Of a stretch of DNA of 64,000 nucleotides, positions 1 to 8,925 are shown piece after piece. Each line of letters starts with the position of its first letter. Within the stretch, counting starts at the first letter, position 1. The notes under the pieces are model-generated. The model did no database searches, was not told the DNA's origin, and saw only the letters and a program-made list of their open reading frames with translations. The stretch spans positions 1 to 64,000 of the forward strand of contig BDTR01000030.1 of the NCBI GenBank assembly GCA_002897775.1, given 5' to 3'. Made by a program: the position numbers and the translations under genes. Source of the stretch: a bacterium BMS3Bbin08 (lineage in GTDB: Bacteria; Nitrospirota; Thermodesulfovibrionia; UBA6902; BMS3Bbin08).

Positions 1-213
1 CAGATTTTCATCCAAATTTCTACCGTACTCTTCCCAGCTTACGTTGTCAATTCCTACTGCCTTATTCCTGTTCAGGCTTTTGTAGCAATCCCGAAGATAT
101 TCAACTTTTAGTAAATGAGCAAGGCTCGTAAACTGAAAATCAGGGTCTCTTCGGGCATGACCGGTTATGAGAGATAATTTCTGCCATGTTTCTCCTATAT
201 CAGTGTATGGCAT
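1..213 (-). CDS. Group II intron reverse transcriptase/maturase, N-terminal part (truncated by window edge)
   Basis: Manual translation of minus strand from ATG at 213: MPYTDIGETWQKLSLITGHARRDPDFQFTSLAHLLKVEYLRDCYKSLNRNKAVGIDNVSWEEYGRNLDENL, matching the LtrA-like N-terminal pattern (KAxGIDxxxxxxYxxxLxxNL). Confidence 0.88.
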   Translation of the reverse strand, partial: MPYTDIGETWQKLSLITGHARRDPDFQFTSLAHLLKVEYLRDCYKSLNRNKAVGIDNVSWEEYGRNLDENL

Positions 214-697
214 GACTGTCCTCATCTCTCTGCGTTAGACTGCTGACCCCTTCAAGTGCCCCAATATTCCGGGACTCATCAGGCATTACCCTGTTTACGC
301 CTCTACTATGAGTCAGTCCGACTACCGAAACGCCATACTTCCTTGTTGCCTCTTCGGCTTCTTGGAAGCTTCCTTTTGGAGCGCTTCGGTTCTCCCAAGT
401 TCCAATATAAACAGTTCGTTTGCCCGCCACGGACCCAGACCCCGGCACGTCAGTGACACTCTCACCTTTATCGTGTGTCCTGATATTGGTTTCCAGGAAA
501 TGAAACCCTTGACCCAATGCAATAAGGATAATTTCGGGGCTCAATACCTTCACTTGCGTTGTGGCTGACATTCTGCCCTCCCCATGGCTTCGTATAATTC
601 GTTGCCTCCTCATACGCATGTTTAGTTCCGTGCCGGTGGTTAGCCGCTACACGTGCTGGATTTTCCAGCTTGCTTATATTAGCTTTGCTTGGCGCAC
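1..697 (-). mobile_element. Group II intron, 5' portion (5' end at about 697 on the minus strand; 3' part beyond the window)
   Basis: Minus strand begins GTGCGCC at 697, a typical group II intron 5' end; about 480 nt of non-coding sequence follows, then an intron RT start codon at 213. Domains V/VI lie outside the window. Confidence 0.8.
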
Positions 698-805
698 TCA
701 TTCTTATCTCCTTAACACTTCTTTAATATATAGTTATACCTCGTTCCCTTTTATATATCAATAATGTTTTAAAATAAAAACTGATCTGACCAAGAGGGCA
801 GCTGG

Positions 806-1231
806 ATGGTAATTGAAGACACTATGCTCATCAACGCAACGCTTGAAAAGGTATGGGACATATTCACAGACCTTACCTGCTGGAAGGACTGGAGCACTAC
901 ACTTACCAATGTAACTTATGATAAAAAACGCCTTACCAAGGGCGAAAGCTTTGCTTTTTGTCTCCGGCCATTTAACATTCCTCTTCGCATGAAGCCGGTA
1001 GTGAAGGAGATACTGCCCCGGGAACATGTTATCTGGTCCGGAAGCAAGTACGGCATAAGCGCACGCCATGAGTTCATTTTTAAAAGCCATGATGGTAAAG
1101 TACTGTTAACCAGCAGGGAAACATTCGCCGGAGTTCTGGTACAGCCACTGGTTTTCTTTTTTCCCGCCCGCAAGATGCGCAAGCTTACTATCTCGATGCT
1201 TCAGGAACTAAAGGCTGCTGCTGAGTCATGA
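806..1231 (+). CDS. SRPBCC (START/Bet v1-like) family protein
   Basis: MVIEDTMLINATLEKVWDIFTDLTCWKDW...; typical N-terminal SRPBCC pattern. Confidence 0.75.
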   Translation: MVIEDTMLINATLEKVWDIFTDLTCWKDWSTTLTNVTYDKKRLTKGESFAFCLRPFNIPLRMKPVVKEILPREHVIWSGSKYGISARHEFIFKSHDGKVLLTSRETFAGVLVQPLVFFFPARKMRKLTISMLQELKAAAES

Positions 1232-1265
1232 TCCTTTTATGAAAGGATATGTTTGGGGGTTAATG

Positions 1266-1961
1266 CTACATGCTGAGAAGTGACTGAATAAATCTGTCAA
1301 GCTTTGCCTTGTCTTTTTCGTCCATATCAATAAACTCTATACCGGTACCGTAGCACAAGCGGCCTTCTTCACTGGTTTCAACGCATGAGGCGACCCTGCC
1401 CAAAAACTTGACAGGTTCTGTGCTCCTTGGAATGTTCATCTCCATCTTGAGCCTGTCTTCGGACTCCATCCGCTGGTCGGTCTCTATAAGCATACCGCCG
1501 GGGCTGAGTTTAACAACTGTATAGCTCTTATGGCGCGCCACTGCCGCGCCGGTTTTGGGTCTGAATATTTTTAGCCTTACACCTCTGAGCCTCAGCTTTA
1601 CGCGATGAGCAAAATTCTGCTCATCGAGAAAATCAAGGAGATTAACGCCCTTTTCAGTCAGTATATCGTTGAATTTTATTCCTGTTTCATACATCAGGGC
1701 TGCTTCTTTATCGCCTTTTTGCGGTTTATCCATTGTCTCCCAGATCACAACACCTTTCACGTTCAATTCCTTCTTCGAGCTTTTAAGGTGAAGTTCATAT
1801 TCAGTGCCTATTTTCAGCGTGCTGCCTGTACGTATGCACGCTCCGCTTAAACTGATATTTGTCAGTTTGGCGTCAGTATCAAAGTGAATTTTGCACTTCA
1901 TATCCAGGCTTTTAATGACAAGCCTTGTATACCGCCTTCGCTCTGATCTTTCAGGTTTCAT
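1266..1961 (-). CDS. PilZ domain-containing protein, probably two PilZ-like modules
   Basis: ERRRYTRL...LTNISLSGACIRTG and later VVKLSPGGMLIETDQ...YGTGIEFIDMD; PilZ-type motifs. Confidence 0.8.
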   Translation of the reverse strand: MKPERSERRRYTRLVIKSLDMKCKIHFDTDAKLTNISLSGACIRTGSTLKIGTEYELHLKSSKKELNVKGVVIWETMDKPQKGDKEAALMYETGIKFNDILTEKGVNLLDFLDEQNFAHRVKLRLRGVRLKIFRPKTGAAVARHKSYTVVKLSPGGMLIETDQRMESEDRLKMEMNIPRSTEPVKFLGRVASCVETSEEGRLCYGTGIEFIDMDEKDKAKLDRFIQSLLSM

Positions 1962-2340
1962 AGTTCAATACCCCGGAAAAGGTCTATTCCTCCCATATTT
2001 TTAACCTTAACAAGTAACAGGAAGTGATGTCAAACCGCACTCAGTGGTTAAACAGCATGTAGCTGCAAACAGCGCATAAGCCAGAGTTTAAATAAACCTT
2101 TTGATCTTTCACGGGTCTAAATAGACAAAAGGAAATGGGTATCATATCCGCCCGGCTACATGCGGTAATATTCGGCTGATTGATCTTCAGGGAGGGCTAT
2201 AGCAGCCGGGTCTTCAGGCAGCCCATCCATCTGGAATGAACGCCCTCCCTGATCTTTTCCTCTTATTTCCGTTTGCCACCTCAGGCAAACGGATCAATAT
2301 AATGTGTTACATGACGTTATATTTCTGTTAAAATCAATAA

Positions 2341-2751
2341 ATGAAGATCCTTCTTTTTTACGCGCCGTCATTCTGGTTTAAGACCTATAAAAAGGTCCTG
2401 CCTGATGTGCCGGACCAGGATGCGGAGAGTATGACAGAGAGCGCTGTTGTCGTACTTTACCACGCTGAAGCAGAAGACAGTGATAAGAAAAGCGGTGTAA
2501 TAACCAAGCTTGTAAAGAATATAAAGTGGCTGGCCGGCAAGTTCAAGACCAAGAATGTCGTACTCCACTCCTTTAACCACCTGTCTGTTTCAAAAGCCCC
2601 GCCCGAGCTTGCAAGGGAACTGATCGAGGGGGCAAAACAGCGTCTGGCCCGGGCTGACTTTAATATTGTAGAGACCCCGTTCGGCTACCTCAATGAATGG
2701 AAGATACATGTTGCCGGCGATTCCCTGGCAAAAGTGTTTAAGGAACTCTGA
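2341..2751 (+). CDS. Stand-alone threonyl-tRNA synthetase editing domain protein (archaeal-type Thr-ED fold)
   Basis: MKILLFYAPSFWFKTYKK...SAVVVLYHAEAED...KNVVLHSFNHLSVSKAPPELARELIEGAKQRLARADFNIVETPFGYLNEWKIHVAGDSLAKVFKEL; resembles the N-terminal editing domain of archaeal ThrRS. Confidence 0.75.
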   Translation: MKILLFYAPSFWFKTYKKVLPDVPDQDAESMTESAVVVLYHAEAEDSDKKSGVITKLVKNIKWLAGKFKTKNVVLHSFNHLSVSKAPPELARELIEGAKQRLARADFNIVETPFGYLNEWKIHVAGDSLAKVFKEL

Positions 2752-3207
2752 TCTCCACGCAGACGTTTCCCCCCCCTGGCAATCCCCTTTTTATCTGATA
2801 CAATTTAAAGAGAAGCATATCAATTCCCTGTAGCTGAATTCCCAATACGAAAAAACACGGCCATTTCCCAGCAGGCGGCATCAATCCCGTAACAGTTGAG
2901 GCAGAGTGGTTTGCAAGACACTCGGACCTGGATATTGATGATGTACTTGAACAGGCCCTGGAACAGAACCGTGTTTCAGAAATGCTGACAGGCCTGCTGC
3001 GGAAAATTGATCGAAAATACCCGCTTTTTTTGAGAGAGAATTCCCGCAAAAAATGGGTCTTTTAACCGCTAAAAGTTGGCATAATTAACACATTAGTATC
3101 AATTTTTTTGTCAACTTCAAATCAATATCTTTAAAAATCAATATATTACAAATTGGTGCGTTTTTTGCTATAATATGCCTGGTGTGCCTCTGGCGCAAGA
3201 GATATTT

Positions 3208-3792
3208 ATGTGTCTAAACGAAAAAGACATGAACAAGCCCATTGGATCAGGCATAAGCCGCAGGGGACTTATTAGGCTGGGGCTTATAACCGCGGCGGCA
3301 TGTGTTGTGCCCTATAAGGCCCTTGCTTCGGTTGAGGATATTCTTTCGACCGAACGGAAGCTATGTTTTTATAACCTGCATACAGAAGAAAATCTTGAGG
3401 CTGTTTACTGGAAGGACGGCAAATACGTTCCCCAGGCTCTCACAAGCATTAACCATATATTCCGTGATCATTACACCGGCGCTGTCAGACCTATAGATCA
3501 GAAGCTGATCGATCTGCTTTTTGAAATTAAGATAACTCTCGACGATGATGAACCCTTCCAGATCATTTCCGCTTACAGAACCCCAAAAACAAACGCCTAT
3601 CTTAGAAGACATCAAAAAGGCGTGGCAAGGAACAGCCTTCATATGCAGGGCAAGGCCGTGGACATTCGTCTTCCTGACCGCAGGCTGATCGATCTAAGGC
3701 GCGCGGCATTTAAGATGAAGGCCGGCGGAGTAGGTTACTACGTAAAATCCAATTTCGTTCATATTGATGTAGGCAGAGTACGCTACTGGTAG
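3208..3792 (+). CDS. Tat-exported DUF882 (YcbK-like, peptidase M15-type) protein
   Basis: Twin-arginine signal SRRGLIRLGLITAAACVV; C-terminal ISAYRTPKTNAYLRR...SLHMQGKAVDIRLPD...GGVGYYVKSNFVHIDVGRVRYW. Start codon uncertain (3208 or 3229). Confidence 0.85.
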   Translation: MCLNEKDMNKPIGSGISRRGLIRLGLITAAACVVPYKALASVEDILSTERKLCFYNLHTEENLEAVYWKDGKYVPQALTSINHIFRDHYTGAVRPIDQKLIDLLFEIKITLDDDEPFQIISAYRTPKTNAYLRRHQKGVARNSLHMQGKAVDIRLPDRRLIDLRRAAFKMKAGGVGYYVKSNFVHIDVGRVRYW

Positions 3793-3856
3793 GCATATCC
3801 CGCGGCAAAATATCCGCTATTTGATCAACTAACCTATCTAAAAGACCGCTTATCTC

Positions 3857-4387
3857 TCAGTATCCCGGAACCGCGGGTTTTTCTTCGGTCTTCGATTCCG
3901 GAACCACTGGTCCGCTCTCCTGTGTTATGGAACCTATTTTTTCAAGGGCTGATCTAAGGTTGTGGTTCTCCTCTTCCAGTTCCAGGAGCCTTTGCTGAAG
4001 GCTGTCTTTCATTACTTTCAGGTTTTCTGCTTTTTGCGCCCTTTTTTCAGCCTCGGCAAGACTGGCCCTTATACGGCCTGTCTCATCCTTATACTGCCCG
4101 GCCTTTTGAAGCTGCTCTTTCAGCGCCTTGTTCTCCCCTGACAGTCTTGCCGCTGTCTCCCTGTCTGTTCCGGTCTTTGCCACCTGTCTTTTCAGCCCCT
4201 TATTTTCCTTCTCTATCCTGTCTATCTCCTGTATCGCTGTATTTAAGAGCTGCTTTACCTCTACTTTTTTCTCTTTCTTCATCCCCCATATGGCAAATCC
4301 AGCTATTAAGCCGATCACAAATGTCACTGCAACCACTACCATTACCGTCCTGTCAAATTTCATTTTTATCTCCTCTGCAATACCCAT
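3857..4387 (-). CDS. Membrane-anchored coiled-coil protein
   Basis: Single N-terminal TM segment followed by long heptad-rich region. Confidence 0.55.
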   Translation of the reverse strand: MGIAEEIKMKFDRTVMVVVAVTFVIGLIAGFAIWGMKKEKKVEVKQLLNTAIQEIDRIEKENKGLKRQVAKTGTDRETAARLSGENKALKEQLQKAGQYKDETGRIRASLAEAEKRAQKAENLKVMKDSLQQRLLELEEENHNLRSALEKIGSITQESGPVVPESKTEEKPAVPGY

Positions 4388-4489
4388 GTAAGGTTATGCC
4401 TTTTCAGGTTAAATGTCAGGGCCCTTTGGCTCTCACCCGTTGTCTTACAACGATAAAAATGAAAAGGCCGACTGCGACTATCTGGGGTA

Positions 4490-4717
4490 CTACCTGGATT
4501 TGTTTATCAGGGTCTCTTTCTGAGCTACCCCTACGTCTGAAATATATGAAATCAGGAATAGTACAGCCAGTATAAAAGCTCCTATCAAAAACACTGACAG
4601 GAAGAATTTGGGTTCCCTGTAGATCAATATGGCTACAAACGCTAATAAGGCAACTGCAAGTATTGGATTTGCCATAAGGCCGGCAATAAGGTTGTTGATT
4701 CCCGGCAGGATATCCAT
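4490..4717 (-). CDS. Small two-TM membrane protein, unknown function
   Basis: 75 aa, two hydrophobic segments; same strand as the downstream coiled-coil gene. Confidence 0.5.
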   Translation of the reverse strand: MDILPGINNLIAGLMANPILAVALLAFVAILIYREPKFFLSVFLIGAFILAVLFLISYISDVGVAQKETLINKSR

Positions 4718-4786
4718 AAAGATCGTGTTTTAAATTATAGCATAATTGCGGAAACTCTAATTAGGAATACTCCGTGCTCGGATCGA

Positions 4787-4901
4787 CACAAAAATAGAGC
4801 CATCTTTTGGCCTGCATCATTGAACAAAACCGATGCCGAAACGTCCCAACTGCTCCGCCACTCCGTTAATATGGGTGACTTGCCTTTCAATGGCTCTACT
4901 T
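4787..4901 (-). ncRNA. Candidate structured RNA downstream of 6S (long-range stem with two internal hairpins)
   Basis: Minus strand: GTAGAGCCAT...ATGGCTCTAT closing stem; internal GTCACCC/GGAGTGGC and GCATC/GATGC hairpins; 3' TTTTTGTG tract. Confidence 0.4.
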
Positions 4902-4904
4902 AAT

Positions 4905-5078
4905 TTTAAGCGATGCCTGGAACCGGGCAACTCAGGGCTCTTTTCTAAGTGGGTGCTTCGAAAGATGCTTAAGGCTTCCTCCTGACTGCTGGAGGCCTGC
5001 TCACCGCTTCTTACTCCCGCTCCCTAAAAGAGTAACTTGGTCCCTTAGTTCAACCCGCTCCAAGGTATCGCATACTCT
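4905..5078 (-). ncRNA. ssrS: 6S RNA
   Basis: Minus strand contains GGTGAGCAGGCCTCCAGCAGTCAGGAGGAAGCCTTAAGCATC, close to the conserved 6S segment (E. coli GGTGAGCATGCTCGGTCCGTCCGAGAAGCCTTAAAACTG); closing stem GCGATacCTTGGAgCGGG / CCCGgTTCCAgGcATCGC. Ends approximate. Confidence 0.8.
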
Positions 5079-5239
5079 CTTCTTACTTTATATTTAACCC
5101 CTTTTTTCGCGCTTGTCAAGAACTATAAGTTATTTAAATAGATACCTTAAAATTATAAAATAGACCCTTAAATTTTCCCTTAATTTACAGGGTCTTTCCT
5201 CTGATCATTTATTCGTTCGCTATTCACTATTCTCAATGC

Positions 5240-5296
5240 TGAGCCTGCCTGCCGGCCCGCTTCGCCGAATCGAGGCGAGCAGGCAGGCAGGCTCAC
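5240..5296. repeat. REP-like inverted repeat
   Basis: TGAGCCTGCCTGCC...GGCAGGCAGGCTCA with a GC-rich centre; similar core at 56584-56604. Confidence 0.65.
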
Positions 5297-5395
5297 CATA
5301 GCTATTCTCTTGACTTACCCCTCTGACTTGATATATTTTTGATTAGGTTATATAAGAACAGATGCCTTTTATCGGCATAATAATAGGGGGACATT

Positions 5396-5848
5396 ATGGC
5401 TGAGACACCATCCAACAAAAAGACCACTGCAAAGTCTGCTAAAAAGGCAATACCTAAAAAAGCAACAAAGAAAAAGGCAGCCCAAAAAAGAGAAAAAGCG
5501 ATCACTTCTTATATATCAGATGAAAGGAAGGAACAGCTCAGCCAGCTTGGGGATAAATTAAGTGAGGCTACTGAGAAGGGAGTACACGTAGCTAAAGACG
5601 TAGCTGAGAGGGTCCGTCAGTTCGCGAGCGACGCTACTGAACTGACAAAACTAAAGCTTGAGATACACAGGTTGAAAAGCGCTCAGGACCAGATGTTCTA
5701 TGATATGGGTAAAAAATTGTGGGCATTATATGAGTCTAAAACCCTCCCGGAGGCGCAGACCGTATTTATAGAGGATTTTCAGGAAATGGAGAGATTAAGG
5801 GCTGCCATATCCAACAAGGAAGCCGAGGCAAAGGAAATCCACTTATAG
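5396..5848 (+). CDS. Lys/Ala-rich N-terminal tail (histone H1-like) plus coiled-coil protein
   Basis: MAETPSNKKTTAKSAKKAIPKKATKKKAAQKREK followed by a helical region. Confidence 0.55.
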   Translation: MAETPSNKKTTAKSAKKAIPKKATKKKAAQKREKAITSYISDERKEQLSQLGDKLSEATEKGVHVAKDVAERVRQFASDATELTKLKLEIHRLKSAQDQMFYDMGKKLWALYESKTLPEAQTVFIEDFQEMERLRAAISNKEAEAKEIHL

Positions 5849-5910
5849 ACCGTAACCAGTGACCAGCCCGCCCCACGTCTGGTTTTGCACTAGCAAAACT
5901 GTGGGGGTGA

Positions 5911-6513
5911 TCAGTCAGTCGACTGCTGATCTACAGCCTTTTTGATCTCGGCGCCGACCTCTTCAATCCCCCGGGCAAGAGCACTGCTCAGGCCCCTGGC
6001 AAGCTCAGTAAAGCTACTACTGCCGAGTTTTTCCTTTTTTGAGACAGCGCCTCTGTATAGACCTTCACCTGCAGGGGATGAAAGCTCAACGTCAAAGACA
6101 AGCGTGCCGAACAGCCCGGCCTGATCATCAATCCGTTCAAATTTCCTGAGATATATCTTAAGCTGGTAATTACCTTCCGTCCTGATCCGGGATATCTTAA
6201 CCGCCTTAAAAAGACCCGCTGAAGCAAGGGCTGACTGAAACTCTTTTCCCACCATCCTGTAAGGTGACGCTTCCCATTTCGAATACTTTGATATATTGAG
6301 CCGGTACGGTGAGTTCCTGTACGCGATATACGGCTGTTTAAGATAACGCTCCGCGTCCATATGTATGACAAGAGAGGTTTTGTCGCCCGCGTTGACAGCG
6401 CCACTATCAGCAGCAAGATAAAGGGTATATATCTTTGTTTCGGGCATAGAGGTTGAGCAGGCCGGGAGGGAAAAAACAATTAAAAGGAACAAGACGCCGC
6501 AGGTCCTATTCAT
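5911..6513 (-). CDS. ABC-type transport auxiliary lipoprotein (PqiC/YmbA-like)
   Basis: Lipobox LPACS; position directly after mlaD with a short overlap; PqiC/DUF330-like pattern. Confidence 0.65.
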   Translation of the reverse strand: MNRTCGVLFLLIVFSLPACSTSMPETKIYTLYLAADSGAVNAGDKTSLVIHMDAERYLKQPYIAYRNSPYRLNISKYSKWEASPYRMVGKEFQSALASAGLFKAVKISRIRTEGNYQLKIYLRKFERIDDQAGLFGTLVFDVELSSPAGEGLYRGAVSKKEKLGSSSFTELARGLSSALARGIEEVGAEIKKAVDQQSTD

Positions 6514-7312
6514 TCTCTTTTTTGCCCTCCTTGTAAATAACGCTCCACGGCTTGTTCTTTATCTCCTGAAGTACTTCCTGCAGGTCTTCAGTTGTTTCGG
6601 TCAGGGCGGCCAGCAGCTCTTTGAGGTCATCTTCTACAACTTCATCGACAGAATCCGACGCCTTGCCTACTTTTTCAGCTGTTTCCTCTATGGCCTTAAT
6701 GGTATCGCCTGTCTTACTTATTAACTGTGAAAACTCTTCTTTATTGTCGCCCACGAACCCTCCAAGTTCCTCAAGAACCACAGCCGCGTTTTCGATCATC
6801 TTATGGACGTTCTCTACGGTTTTATCGCTGAAGAGCTTGTCAATATCACCAAGCAGCTTGTCCAGTTTTTTGGATATTTCCTTGGCCTCTATCATGAAAA
6901 GCTTAAAATCAACGCTTTCCACTGACGGGATGGTTGATCCGATCTTAATTTTCTCACCTGCTGTTTTCTCTATGGAAAGCAGGAGATAGGCGTCTCCGAC
7001 AAATCCGACCTGGGTGATAAACGCCCTGGTGCCGTCATACAGCGGCGTGCCCTTTGTCAGGCCTATGGTAATGGTAACCGGCTCTCCGGGTTTCTGCGGG
7101 GGCTCGATGCTCATCACCCGACCCGCCCTGACGCCGCCCAGCCTTACCTGCGAGCCTGGCTCAAGGCCTGCCGCGTTTACGAGCTTCACATAATATGTAT
7201 CGAACTTCTCAAAGAACTGGGTTCCGCCGACAAGGATAGTAAAAGCGCTTAGAAGTATGAGGGATACAACAATTATGCCCCCTGCCTTTATCTCTTCTTT
7301 TAAGTATGCCAA
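6506..7312 (-). CDS. mlaD: MlaD/MCE family lipid-binding protein
   Basis: YVKLVNAAGLEPGSQVRLGGVRAGRVMSI: MCE domain signature; N-terminal TM. Confidence 0.9.
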   Translation of the reverse strand: MAYLKEEIKAGGIIVVSLILLSAFTILVGGTQFFEKFDTYYVKLVNAAGLEPGSQVRLGGVRAGRVMSIEPPQKPGEPVTITIGLTKGTPLYDGTRAFITQVGFVGDAYLLLSIEKTAGEKIKIGSTIPSVESVDFKLFMIEAKEISKKLDKLLGDIDKLFSDKTVENVHKMIENAAVVLEELGGFVGDNKEEFSQLISKTGDTIKAIEETAEKVGKASDSVDEVVEDDLKELLAALTETTEDLQEVLQEIKNKPWSVIYKEGKKENE

Positions 7313-7324
7313 TATTCCTCCGTG

Positions 7325-8113
7325 TTATTCTTCTCCAGCGATGATCCTGAAGTAATCTTCAGGTGAATATACCTCTTTTTCCGCCTTTCTTTCAAGAAAC
7401 ATCCTTATCCTGTCATTATCAGACGCCTTTAATTCATCTATTGTCCCGCTGAATATTACCTCACCAAAATCAAGCATTATAACATGATCGGCTATTGTGA
7501 ACACACTCGGAAGTTCGTGCGTAACAACAATGAACGTCATTTTAAATGCCTGCCTGAGTTTAAGGATAAGCTCGTCAATGCCGGCGGCGGTTATAGGGTC
7601 AAGCCCTGCTGAGGGCTCGTCGAAAAAAAGGAACTCCGGGTCCATGGCCATTGCCCTTGCGATGCCAGCGCGCTTTTTCATACCGCCTGAAAGCTGGGAC
7701 GGGTAATAGTTCTCAAAACCCGAGAGACCAACAAGTTCGAGCTTCATCCGGACCATGATCTGCATGGTGGATTCCTCGAGTTTTGTGTGTTCCCTCATAG
7801 GCAGACTTACGTTGTCCGCCAGAGTCATGGAATTAAGAAGCGCCGCTCCCTGGAACAGGACCCCGATCCTTTTTCTGACCTCGTTGAATTCCTGCTCGCT
7901 CATCCCGGCTATGTCCCGGCCGTTTATTTCTATCTTGCCGCTGGTCGGTTTTAAAAGCCCGATAAGGTGTTTTAACAGGGTGCTCTTGCCGGAGCCGCTG
8001 CCGCCCAGTATGACCGTTGTCTTTCCCCTGGGCATGGCAAAAGATATTTTCTTGAGGACCTGCACGTCCCCGTAATGCGTCACAAGGTTTTTGACTTCTA
8101 TCGCGTTTTCCAT
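7325..8113 (-). CDS. mlaF: MlaF-type ABC transporter ATP-binding protein
   Basis: Walker A GGSGSGKS, signature LSGGM, Walker B FLFFDEPSAGLD. Confidence 0.93.
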   Translation of the reverse strand: MENAIEVKNLVTHYGDVQVLKKISFAMPRGKTTVILGGSGSGKSTLLKHLIGLLKPTSGKIEINGRDIAGMSEQEFNEVRKRIGVLFQGAALLNSMTLADNVSLPMREHTKLEESTMQIMVRMKLELVGLSGFENYYPSQLSGGMKKRAGIARAMAMDPEFLFFDEPSAGLDPITAAGIDELILKLRQAFKMTFIVVTHELPSVFTIADHVIMLDFGEVIFSGTIDELKASDNDRIRMFLERKAEKEVYSPEDYFRIIAGEE

Positions 8114-8115
8114 GG

Positions 8116-8925
8116 CTAAGCAAAAAAGTAAAAAAGAGTGGTAAAGAAAAGATCAATAACGATCACTAAAAAAATGGAGGTGACGACCGACGCCGTTGTG
8201 CGCCTTCCAACCTCCTCGGCGCCCCCGGTTACCTTGAAGCCCTGATACGCGCCCACGATCGTTATAACAACGCCGAACGCCAGCGCCTTTATAAGCCCTG
8301 TAATAATGTCTTTTATGCCCAGTGCCCTGATGGTCTGCTGGAAATAACTATACGGATGTATCTCAAGTTCTGTTATCGACAGAAGAAAACCTCCAAGGAT
8401 GCCTATGAAATCGGCAAACAGCGTAAGGGCCGGGAGCATGATCATCATTGCTATCAGCTTGGGAACAACAAGGAACCTGATGGGATTGATCCCCATGCTC
8501 ACAAGGGCATCGACCTCTTCGGCTGATTTCATCGAGCCTATCTCAGCGGCAAATGCCGAGCCGCTTCTTCCCGCCACTATTATAGCCGTCAATATGGGCG
8601 CAAGCTCCCTTGTCAATGAAACACCCACAAGGTTCGCGACATATATTATCGCGCCCACCCTCTTGAGCTGGTAGGCCGCCTGAAGCGCCAGGATTATACC
8701 TATGAAAAGCGCGATAACAGATACGATCGGAATCGCGTTGTAGCCCACCTTAACCATTTCGGTTATGGTCGCCCTGAGCCTTATTGCCCTGCCTTTAAGC
8801 GGAGAGATGAATGACCAGTAAAAAGTATTGTTGATAAGCCGGGATACGTCGTTTATGTCCTTAAGTATCCGGTTGGTCTTTCTTCCGATGAAACCAAAGA
8901 CGGTCTCAGCTGTTGAAGGCTTCAT
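8116..8925 (-). CDS. mlaE: MlaE-type ABC transporter permease
   Basis: LTRELAPILTAIIVAGRSGSAFAAEIGSMKSAEEVDALVSMGINPIRFLVVPK: classic MlaE. Start at MKPSTAE (8925) preferred over the longer ORF. Confidence 0.93.
   Translation of the reverse strand: MKPSTAETVFGFIGRKTNRILKDINDVSRLINNTFYWSFISPLKGRAIRLRATITEMVKVGYNAIPIVSVIALFIGIILALQAAYQLKRVGAIIYVANLVGVSLTRELAPILTAIIVAGRSGSAFAAEIGSMKSAEEVDALVSMGINPIRFLVVPKLIAMMIMLPALTLFADFIGILGGFLLSITELEIHPYSYFQQTIRALGIKDIITGLIKALAFGVVITIVGAYQGFKVTGGAEEVGRRTTASVVTSIFLVIVIDLFFTTLFYFFA

Noticed and set aside
200-619. 139-aa ORF on the minus strand
   Set aside because: Overlaps the group II intron RNA region and has no protein-like family pattern; the true RT frame starts at 213.
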